Of a stretch of DNA of 30,717 nt, positions 24,847 through 30,717 are shown piece by piece (within the stretch, counting starts at the first letter, position 1; each line of letters begins with the position of its first letter). Made by a program: the position numbers and the translations under genes. This DNA comes from JBLIOB01 sp047639575. Its GTDB lineage: Bacteria > Bacteroidota > Bacteroidia > Flavobacteriales_D > Parvicellaceae. Below the pieces are notes generated by a model. That model did no database searches and was not told the DNA's origin. It was given only the letters and a program-made list of their open reading frames with translations. The stretch spans positions 1 through 30,717 of the forward strand of contig JBLIOB010000014.1 of assembly GCA_047639575.1 (NCBI GenBank), in the 5' to 3' direction.

Positions 24847-26115
24847 TTATTTCTCAGCCTCAACTAGAAACACAAACTGTCTGATATGCTTAATCATCTG
24901 AATTCGCTTTTTCTTAGATAGCTGATTCCACTTTGGTCGTTTGATCTTAACATCGTTTTCGGCTTCGTACTTTTTGATGAGGTCCCATACATAGCTACTT
25001 CGGACAACATAACCAGTTCCTTCCTTTTCGCTGCTCTTACCTTTAACTACAGCCACAACCTCTCCTTTTTCATTAAAGATAGGTCCACCACTATTTCCAC
25101 CATTTAATGACATGGCTACCTGATACGCTGTTGTGTCGCCATCCATTCCACTAGTAGAGCTAATGATGCCTGGTTCCATCACAATGTCATTTTTTGGATA
25201 ACCAAGCGTAAAGATTTCGGTACCTATTAATGCTTGGTCATCTGAAAATGTAAATGGAAGAATTCCCATTTCTTTAAAATTTGAATCTATAATCTTGACC
25301 ATTGCCAAATCACTAAACTCATCGTTCATTACGACTTCAGCTTTGTAGGTGGACCATATATTGTCCTCTCCAACAATTTTTAAAGTCAATTTTTTGCTGT
25401 TATTTACTACGTGGCTATTGGTGATGAAATAACCATCTTTTCCTACGGCAAAAGCAGTAGCGCTGCGTTTTTCATGCAGTGTAGGAGGATTTGAACGGTC
25501 GTAAATTCTAGAGCTACTTGAATTCGTATCGTCTCCGTAATCGATTACTTCCTTATCTAATTGTGTATAGCCTGGATTGCCATCTACTTCACCACTTTGT
25601 TGTTTTAAGAAAATCCCACCCATTGTTAATACAATAGCAAGTGATGCTGCTATACCAATACCACTATAGAACATCCGCAATGAAACTACTTTTCTTGCTT
25701 TCAGGTTCGGAACCTTTTCTCCAGACATTTTTCGTGGAGCTTCAGTGGTTTCTTCCGGTTTAATGTTTGGTTCGCGTATTTCGGGTACTATTTCAATTTT
25801 CTTTTCTTCAGCTTCAAGTTCTATCTTCTTCTCTTTTGCAGCTTTCTTTAGATCGGCTTTTCGTTCCTTTTCAGATTCTTTCTCAGACTTTAAATATGGA
25901 ACTCCACCAAATTCTTTGATGTGGATCTCTTCCATCTGATCTAAAAGCGATGTCCGCTTACCTTGGATTGTTAGGTCTTTTCTAAGTTGCTGGTGACCTC
26001 TAACTTCTCTAGCGAACAAAGCATCTGATTGCATCTTTTCTTCAAGGGCAACTTTTTGCTCATCGGTTAAATCACCGTCAAAATATTTCTCTATTTCAAA
26101 ATCTGATATACTCAC
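24847..26115 (-). CDS. anti-sigma-factor-like membrane protein fused to a trypsin-like serine protease
   Basis: Protein of 422 residues. Residues 1-50 (EIEKYFDGDLTDEQKVALEE...AREVRGHQQLRKDL) look like the N-terminal domain of anti-sigma factors, with no HxxxCxxC zinc motif. About 74-140 is a highly charged Lys/Glu linker, and 149-169 is a single transmembrane helix. The periplasmic part is a trypsin-like (DegP-type fold) domain with the intact triad H235 (TNSHVV), D269 (SDLAMVK) and S342 (GNSGGP). A C-terminal basic helix follows and no PDZ is seen. Start is GTG, one base after the stop of the ECF sigma gene, so the pair is co-translated. It probably controls that sigma factor in response to periplasmic state. 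The fusion is not the standard anti-sigma layout. Confidence 0.85.
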   Translation of the reverse strand: MSISDFEIEKYFDGDLTDEQKVALEEKMQSDALFAREVRGHQQLRKDLTIQGKRTSLLDQMEEIHIKEFGGVPYLKSEKESEKERKADLKKAAKEKKIELEAEEKKIEIVPEIREPNIKPEETTEAPRKMSGEKVPNLKARKVVSLRMFYSGIGIAASLAIVLTMGGIFLKQQSGEVDGNPGYTQLDKEVIDYGDDTNSSSSRIYDRSNPPTLHEKRSATAFAVGKDGYFITNSHVVNNSKKLTLKIVGEDNIWSTYKAEVVMNDEFSDLAMVKIIDSNFKEMGILPFTFSDDQALIGTEIFTLGYPKNDIVMEPGIISSTSGMDGDTTAYQVAMSLNGGNSGGPIFNEKGEVVAVVKGKSSEKEGTGYVVRSSYVWDLIKKYEAENDVKIKRPKWNQLSKKKRIQMIKHIRQFVFLVEAEK

Positions 26116-26116
26116 G

Positions 26117-26677
26117 TTATCTAAGCTGTAATACTATTTTTTTTAATCTTTTAAAGCACTTATACTTTTGGTTTTTCGCATTTAAAGCATTGGTATAACC
26201 CATTTTTCCAGCAATTTCCTCCATGGATAATTGATTAAAGAAAAAGTAGGTCAAAATTGAATTGCAAGGCTCTCCAATTTCCTCTAATGCCAAATTAACT
26301 TTTCGCAAACGCAGTTGCTTTTCCTCGTGCTTTTCAAAATCTCTAGTAACGTCCGTAATTAATTTGTGATCATTTAAATCGTTCGCTTGCGGCATTCTGC
26401 GTTGTAGTTGTTTCAACCAAATGTTTCTGCTAATTGAATAGAGATACGTTGTTATTTTACACGTTAGATTGAATCCTTTGGTCCGGATGTTCTCATAGAA
26501 TACAATAATTGCTTCTTGATAAACATCTTTAGCTTCTTCTTCGCTTCCGCTATTATCTAATACCAGTTTTCTAATCATCGGGAAATGTTTAACGTATAGT
26601 GCTGATATAAGCTGACGGTCGTCTTCACGTATGCCTTTTATTAAGGCTTCGTCAGTTATTTCTTGTTCACTTTCCAT
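26117..26677 (-). CDS. ECF-type sigma-70 family RNA polymerase sigma factor
   Basis: Protein of 186 residues. Region 2 lies near 20-95 (LYVKHFPMIRKLVLDNSGSEEEAKDVYQEA..., then ITTYLYSISRNIWLKQLQRR for -10 recognition). Region 4 is near 125-180, with helix-turn-helix sequence FFFNQLSMEEIAGKMGYTNALNAKNQKYKCFKRLKK. It is the first gene of a two-gene unit with the anti-sigma/protease gene, which starts one base after its stop. This partner identification follows from position and the N-terminal resemblance, not from direct evidence. The upstream 124 bases carry an inverted repeat shared with the divergent lipoprotein. Confidence 0.9.
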   Translation of the reverse strand: MESEQEITDEALIKGIREDDRQLISALYVKHFPMIRKLVLDNSGSEEEAKDVYQEAIIVFYENIRTKGFNLTCKITTYLYSISRNIWLKQLQRRMPQANDLNDHKLITDVTRDFEKHEEKQLRLRKVNLALEEIGEPCNSILTYFFFNQLSMEEIAGKMGYTNALNAKNQKYKCFKRLKKIVLQLR

Positions 26678-26714
26678 TCAATCCTCTGTTCCTTTATACA
26701 ACTGGTATTTAAAA

Positions 26715-26754
26715 GGTAACCCAATGTAATTAAAATTTTCTGTGTTGGGTTACC
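26715..26754. promoter_or_regulatory. perfect 10-bp inverted repeat in the sigma/lipoprotein divergent region
   Basis: Arms GGTAACCCAA (26715-26724) and TTGGGTTACC (26745-26754) are exact reverse complements separated by 20 AT-rich bases. No T-run follows, so it does not look like a terminator. It lies between the starts of the divergent sigma gene and lipoprotein gene. Each arm contains a GTAAC core like the -35 of many ECF promoters. It may bind a regulator or be an autoregulatory site. Confidence 0.6.
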
Positions 26755-26800
26755 ATTTGATTATTCGTGGTATTCATTACCTAAGATTAAAACTTGAGCA

Positions 26801-27232
26801 ATGAAAAACTTTTTTATATATGTACTACTTGTAGCAACAATAGTTACATCATCATGTACAACCGATAGTGCTGATAAGGCAGCAAACCTGAATCAGTTCA
26901 ATACCGAACAGAGCTTGGTTGGAGAGTGGAACCTAAACGCAATAGAAATAGACACCTCAACCATTCCTCCTATGGCTGCACTTTTGTTAGCCATGTCTCA
27001 TGATGATTTAAATGTCTATGAATTTAACATGAAGAACTTCATTATTAAAAGTGAATTCGATAACAGTATATTTTCTGTACAGTCTTATCGATTATCTGAT
27101 GAAGGAAATGTTTTAGAAATTTATGATGATGAAGGTAACATCGAGCAACTAATGATGATTACCAACTTGGCCAAAGATTCTTTTACCGTATCAGGAAACG
27201 GGTTTACGCTGGAGTTTGAAAGTGTAGAATAA
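26801..27232 (+). CDS. small lipoprotein, lipocalin-like
   Basis: Protein of 143 residues with a lipoprotein signal peptide. The hydrophobic stretch FFIYVLLVATIV is followed by the lipobox TSSC with Cys at position 19, so it is probably lipid-anchored. The mature part has LVGEWNLNAIEID and a run of strands ending with FTLEFESVE, the pattern of small lipocalin-like or DUF4923-type calycin proteins in Bacteroidota. Specific function is unknown. It is divergent from the sigma gene across the inverted repeat, which makes it a candidate target of that sigma factor. The C1 peptidase begins 73 bases downstream on the same strand. Confidence 0.7.
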   Translation: MKNFFIYVLLVATIVTSSCTTDSADKAANLNQFNTEQSLVGEWNLNAIEIDTSTIPPMAALLLAMSHDDLNVYEFNMKNFIIKSEFDNSIFSVQSYRLSDEGNVLEIYDDEGNIEQLMMITNLAKDSFTVSGNGFTLEFESVE

Positions 27233-27305
27233 ATGAACCATGTGATAAGTGGTACTGATATCGTTTTAATTTTCAGTACTTTTATGATCCCAAAATTAGG
27301 ACTTC

Positions 27306-28541
27306 ATGAAGTATATCTATACAGTAGTAGCACTTTTAATTGGTGCAGCATCAATAGCTCAAGTAAAAGACAAAGCGGTTTTTGAAGAAGTAAAACCAGG
27401 ATATTATCAAAACAGCATTTTAAAGGGAATTGACGACTATCAGGAGCCTGCTGCCAAAGAAGAAACAGTAAAGAAATTAAAGGTAGACCTTACCAATTGG
27501 AAGATTCCAAACAAGCCGTCAGAATATAAAACAGTATGGTATAACAAGCCAGTTTCTCAAGGAAACACTGGAACTTGTTGGTGTTTCTCAACTACATCGT
27601 TTTATGAAAGTGAAGTAAAAAGAGCTTCAGGAAAGGAAGTAAAGCTTTCTGAAATGTATACTGTGTATTGGGAATATGTTGAACGTGCTGCGTACTTTGT
27701 TGAGTCTAGAGGTGACATGCACCTTGGTGAAGGTTCAGAAACTAACGCGATTGCCAAGAACATGAAGAAGTACGGAATGGTACCTCATGATCATTACACT
27801 GGCATGAAAGATGGACAGACGTTTCATAACCATGAACCAATGTTCGATGAAATCAATGCGTACTTAGCTAAAGTAAAAGCAAACAATGCTTGGGATAAGG
27901 AAGCGGTTGTATCTACAGTTAAATCAATTTTAACACATTATGTAGGGCCAGTTCCAACAGAAGTAAATGTGGATGGCAAGAAAATGTCTCCGCAAGAATA
28001 TCTAAAAAACGAATTGAAAATTATTCCTGGAGACTATGTTGATTTCATGAGTTTGATGAATGAAGAGTACTATCAAAAAGCAGAATACAAAGTGCCAGAT
28101 AATTGGTGGCATAGTGATTCATATAACAATGTGCCCCTAGATGACTTTATTAAAGCAGTTAAATTATCAATTGATGAAGGCTATTCTTTAAGTATTGGTG
28201 GTGATGTTTCTGAACCAGGTTTCGATAAAATTGCGCAAGTAGGTGTAATTCCAACTTGGGATATTCCTAGTGAGTATATTGATGAAGCGGCAAGGCTTCA
28301 ACGTTTCCAGAATGGAGCTACTACAGATGATCACGCAATGCACCTTGTTGGATATAAAGAAGTGGATGGCAAGACTTGGTACTTAGTTAAGGATTCTGGA
28401 TCAGGTTCAAGAAACTGTGGCGAAACATGCGAACAGTTTGGATACTACTTCATCCACGAAGATTTCGTGAAACTGAAATTCATGAGCTTCACAGTTCATA
28501 AAGACGCTGTGAAATCTTTGATGAAGAAAATTAAGGCGTAG
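27306..28541 (+). CDS. secreted C1 family cysteine peptidase, bleomycin-hydrolase-like
   Basis: Protein of 411 residues with a signal peptide (cleavage probably after SIA, before Q19). The papain-fold catalytic cysteine is C91 in QGNTGTCWCFS, and the YxxYWEYVERA and GEGSETNAIAKNMKKYGMVP segments match the C1B/PepC branch. The catalytic histidine is H343 in TDDHAMHLVGY. The position usually occupied by Asn (KNSWG) reads VKDSGSG (D363), so the third catalytic residue is changed. The protein probably acts on short peptides in the periplasm or outside the cell. A -7-like TACTTTTA lies 22 bases upstream. The next small gene starts 17 bases after its stop. Confidence 0.88.
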   Translation: MKYIYTVVALLIGAASIAQVKDKAVFEEVKPGYYQNSILKGIDDYQEPAAKEETVKKLKVDLTNWKIPNKPSEYKTVWYNKPVSQGNTGTCWCFSTTSFYESEVKRASGKEVKLSEMYTVYWEYVERAAYFVESRGDMHLGEGSETNAIAKNMKKYGMVPHDHYTGMKDGQTFHNHEPMFDEINAYLAKVKANNAWDKEAVVSTVKSILTHYVGPVPTEVNVDGKKMSPQEYLKNELKIIPGDYVDFMSLMNEEYYQKAEYKVPDNWWHSDSYNNVPLDDFIKAVKLSIDEGYSLSIGGDVSEPGFDKIAQVGVIPTWDIPSEYIDEAARLQRFQNGATTDDHAMHLVGYKEVDGKTWYLVKDSGSGSRNCGETCEQFGYYFIHEDFVKLKFMSFTVHKDAVKSLMKKIKA

Positions 28542-28558
28542 TCAAATCGCCTCAATCT

Positions 28559-29071
28559 TTGTATTCTATTAAAAACAATTTCCAATATATAATCTTGTTT
28601 TCAATCCTCATTGGAATCAATTTTTCCTGTGATCGAATCACGAACAAAGCAAAGGAAGTCGTTCGAGATAATGTGCTAGATCCAATCAGGGATCAATTTC
28701 CAGAGTACAACTGCGTTGATCCTGATGTAGATCAAAATTATATAAATTTTGAAAACTACTTTGAACTTAAGCTAGAAGAAGAAATCACGCAGCTGTATTA
28801 CTGTAGTGATGAAATGGGGATAGATCAGAAGTACTGGTTTTCGTTTGAAGCAGAAGATAGCACAGTAATGAAAGTGGTTTCAAAGATGTCCTTATCGGAT
28901 AGTATTCCAAATGAAATGGGCATATCTAATTTTTATGCCGGTCGAGAATGGTGGAATGATTCCTTAGTAGAGAACATAGAACCATATTGGAGAATACAGG
29001 ATGACTTGTACCAGTTTCTATGGTACGATAAGGAACTTAAAAAGGCTTGGTTTTTAGACTTTGACCTATAA
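28559..29071 (+). CDS. small lipoprotein of unknown function
   Basis: Protein of 170 residues with a TTG start 17 bases after the C1 peptidase stop. The signal segment IILFSILIGINFS ends at a lipobox-like NFSC with Cys at position 24. The mature part is acidic and rich in Tyr, Trp and Phe (EYNCVDPDVDQNY, YFELKLEEEITQLYYC, PYWRIQDDLYQFLWYDK). No known domain was recognised. Tight spacing suggests co-transcription with the peptidase. It converges with the DUF2167 gene, leaving only four bases between the stops. Confidence 0.6.
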   Translation: MYSIKNNFQYIILFSILIGINFSCDRITNKAKEVVRDNVLDPIRDQFPEYNCVDPDVDQNYINFENYFELKLEEEITQLYYCSDEMGIDQKYWFSFEAEDSTVMKVVSKMSLSDSIPNEMGISNFYAGREWWNDSLVENIEPYWRIQDDLYQFLWYDKELKKAWFLDFDL

Positions 29072-29075
29072 GAGA

Positions 29076-29996
29076 TTAATTCAACTCCTCTTCTAGTTGT
29101 TTATTCTTCATCCGCTTAGCAGAAAGTCTTCTGTAGATAATCAATAAGGCCAATCCAACTGCCAGCAACCATTTCCAGTTATCAGCTAAAAAGTCAGATT
29201 CCGGAACAGCTAAAGGGCTGATCAGGTATATACTACCATACTCGGTAACGGGATCACAACAAGCTCTGTAATCACTGTACTTAAAGCCAATTATAAAAGA
29301 GAAAGAGGAGACCAGTTCTTCAAGGTCTGTTTTAATCTGGTCGATATTAGAAAGAGGGCCTTCGGTACTAACAGAAATGTAACCGTCTTTACTCAGGATT
29401 CTGGCTTCAAAGTGAACCAGGTTATCATCCATTCCATCAACGACATATTCAAAGCCCCACATTAAAGTATGAGCTACCGTATCTTGCATTGGTCGAAGTG
29501 CCCAATTTAAGAGTGTTCTAGGCTTCTCGTTTTCGTTTCGAAGGCTATCTCTCTGCAAAACCGTTTCAGTCTGTAAGGCCAATAAAAGAGGTTCGTATTC
29601 AATCACATCTAAATCCTGTTGATGAACATAACCGCTATCGATATAATGGATTTGAAAAAAATGACCTTTTTGATCGAAAATATTGGTTTGGAAAGGAACG
29701 GCTACTCCCCAGAACCGACCATTTTTTTTGGCCAAATCAAGAATGCTGTAAAGAGCAAATTTGGCTTCTGTTTTTGGGAGGAATTTAAAATTAGTAGAAA
29801 GGGTTAGTTTAGCTTCTCGGTTTCCAAATATTTGTTCGCCTAGTTCGTAATCTAAGGATTCTCCAATACTGTCCATTCGGACCTTAAGCGAAGAGTCAAG
29901 TTGTGCTTTGGTCATCCGCTCGTAAGTGTCTGTTTGAGAGAAACAGAGCGAGGGTGCTGTAAGCAAAGTAAGAAAGAGAATAATCCGAATCATCAT
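29076..29996 (-). CDS. DUF2167 family membrane-anchored protein
   Basis: Protein of 306 residues with an N-terminal signal peptide (ending CFSQ near residue 20), a large extracytoplasmic domain and a C-terminal transmembrane helix (about 274-289, WLLAVGLALLIIY), then a basic tail. The domain has the features of DUF2167: TNFKFLPKTEAKFAL, a GRFWGVAVPF segment, IHYIDSGYVHQQDL, TLLNWALRPMQDTVAHTLMWGFEYV, then VHFEARILSKDGYISVS. DUF2167 proteins are membrane proteins of unknown function found in many bacteria. It is convergent with the lipoprotein gene, and a bidirectional terminator lies upstream, separating it from the barrel gene. Confidence 0.72.
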   Translation of the reverse strand: MMIRIILFLTLLTAPSLCFSQTDTYERMTKAQLDSSLKVRMDSIGESLDYELGEQIFGNREAKLTLSTNFKFLPKTEAKFALYSILDLAKKNGRFWGVAVPFQTNIFDQKGHFFQIHYIDSGYVHQQDLDVIEYEPLLLALQTETVLQRDSLRNENEKPRTLLNWALRPMQDTVAHTLMWGFEYVVDGMDDNLVHFEARILSKDGYISVSTEGPLSNIDQIKTDLEELVSSFSFIIGFKYSDYRACCDPVTEYGSIYLISPLAVPESDFLADNWKWLLAVGLALLIIYRRLSAKRMKNKQLEEELN

Positions 29997-30049
29997 AAAT
30001 AGGATGGCAATTTACTTAGATTCCACAGGAAAATCCTTCTGTAAATGTA

Positions 30050-30085
30050 AAAAGCATCATTCGCCCGTTGACAAATGATGCTTTT
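30050..30085. terminator. bidirectional terminator
   Basis: Perfect 12-bp inverted repeat: arms AAAAGCATCATT and AATGATGCTTTT with a 12-base loop. The A-run and T-run serve as tails on both strands. It sits just downstream of the leftward barrel gene (stop at 30194) and upstream of the leftward DUF2167 gene, so it probably ends the barrel transcript. Confidence 0.8.
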
Positions 30086-30193
30086 CTGCTTTGTTGAATC
30101 CTGATTGAATTAACAATTACAATTATCAGGACTTGACGCAGGCACTAAAAACTAATCGGTACGCTATGAACCTTTCCTTAGTGACTAAGTATT

Positions 30194-30717
30194 TTAAAAG
30201 CCACCCAACTGAACTCCGATGGTAAATGGTATTAATTCTGGGGCTTTTTCCTTTTGAAACAGACTCGTTAAACCATAATTTGCAAAGAAACCAAAGTTTC
30301 CAATTCCAATTCTTGCGGTAGCTGTTAACTTGAATGGGTTCAAATTAAAATCATCCTTAATTTTGTTTTTGTACTTAGTTCCGTCTGCTTCAATTTTTGT
30401 TTTTACAAGCGCCCCCACATTGTATCCGGCAATTACTCCAGCTTGAAGGTGAAAGGGTGTTTTTTTACCTAAACGAAGGCCAAGTATTACAGGAACTTGC
30501 AAGTAAGTTGCACGGAACTTGTACTTTTTGTAAGTATTTAAGGTGTCCATTGAAAACTGAACGGAATCATTTCCAGTTGATATATTAACGTTGTTTTTGA
30601 AGAAATAACTTTTGTAGTCTAATCCGATTCCAGGGCTTACATAAAAAGTTGATTTTCTCATTTTATTAACGTACCACATCATATTCGCAGAGAATGATCT
30701 TGATTTTTGATAGTCTA
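30194..30717 (-). CDS. outer-membrane beta-barrel protein (PorT-like), 5' end outside the window
   Basis: The frame is open to the window edge. An internal ATG at 30682 could be taken as a start, but the reading frame continues upstream as a plausible strand (SFSANMMWY), so the 5' end is missing. The visible part (about 174 residues) has alternating strands typical of small Bacteroidota barrels: FYVSPGIGLDYKSYFF, YLQVPVILGLRLG, FHLQAGVIAGYNVGALVKTKI, FKLTATARIGIGNFGFFANYG and a C-terminal strand ending in GVQLGGF with a terminal Phe. Function unknown. It ends at the bidirectional terminator 109 bases downstream. Confidence 0.78.
   Translation of the reverse strand, partial: DYQKSRSFSANMMWYVNKMRKSTFYVSPGIGLDYKSYFFKNNVNISTGNDSVQFSMDTLNTYKKYKFRATYLQVPVILGLRLGKKTPFHLQAGVIAGYNVGALVKTKIEADGTKYKNKIKDDFNLNPFKLTATARIGIGNFGFFANYGLTSLFQKEKAPELIPFTIGVQLGGF

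Noticed and set aside
1..30717. tRNA, rRNA, CRISPR, insertion-sequence or prophage content
   Set aside because: I looked through the intergenic gaps and saw no cloverleaf-like, repeat-spacer or transposase-like sequence.

Overview
The window reads as a chromosomal segment of a Bacteroidota bacterium, most likely in the order Flavobacteriales. The support is an AT-rich genome, type IX secretion sorting domains (one type A, one gliding-motility/type B), promoter elements of the form TAnnTTTG, weak Shine-Dalgarno signals with several TTG and GTG starts, DUF2167 and PorT-like barrel proteins, and the gene order pdxA / DUF177 / rpmF / plsX / fabH / accB / accC. No tRNA, rRNA, CRISPR array, insertion sequence or phage gene was seen, and no gene-free stretch exceeds 300 bases.

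Region 1 (1-8464) is core metabolism with secreted proteins interleaved. It holds a compact dxs, then a leftward group in which riboflavin synthase lies between two type IX-secreted proteins. A rightward leucyl aminopeptidase and pdxA follow. Dxs product (DXP) is a precursor of isoprenoids by the MEP route, and also of thiamin and of pyridoxal phosphate through PdxA/PdxJ.

Region 2 (8605-14982) starts with an unrecognised secreted protein. It continues with the fatty-acid/ribosome block DUF177-rpmF-plsX-fabH-accB-accC, closed by a strong intrinsic terminator.

Region 3 (15123-24823) is the most unusual part: eight same-strand genes, most overlapping by 4-8 bases, that look like one lipid-modifying pathway. 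In order they are a membrane desaturase, a PlsC-type acyltransferase, a class I HMG-CoA reductase fused to an APH/choline-kinase-like phosphotransferase, a CDP-archaeol-synthase (CarS/DUF46)-like CTP transferase, a rifampin-phosphotransferase-like dikinase, a short UbiA-like membrane protein, a SAM methyltransferase and a second desaturase. I know of no described system with this set. The working inference is reduction to an alcohol, phosphorylation, CTP activation, head-group or prenyl transfer, methylation and desaturation, giving an undescribed membrane lipid. This is a hypothesis from gene content only.

Region 4 (24847-30717) holds an ECF sigma factor followed one base later by an unusual anti-sigma-like protein with a transmembrane helix and a trypsin-like protease domain. 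These are divergent from a small lipoprotein, across a perfect 10-bp inverted repeat. A secreted C1 (bleomycin-hydrolase-like) peptidase, a second small lipoprotein, a DUF2167 membrane protein, a bidirectional terminator and a partial outer-membrane barrel gene complete the window.
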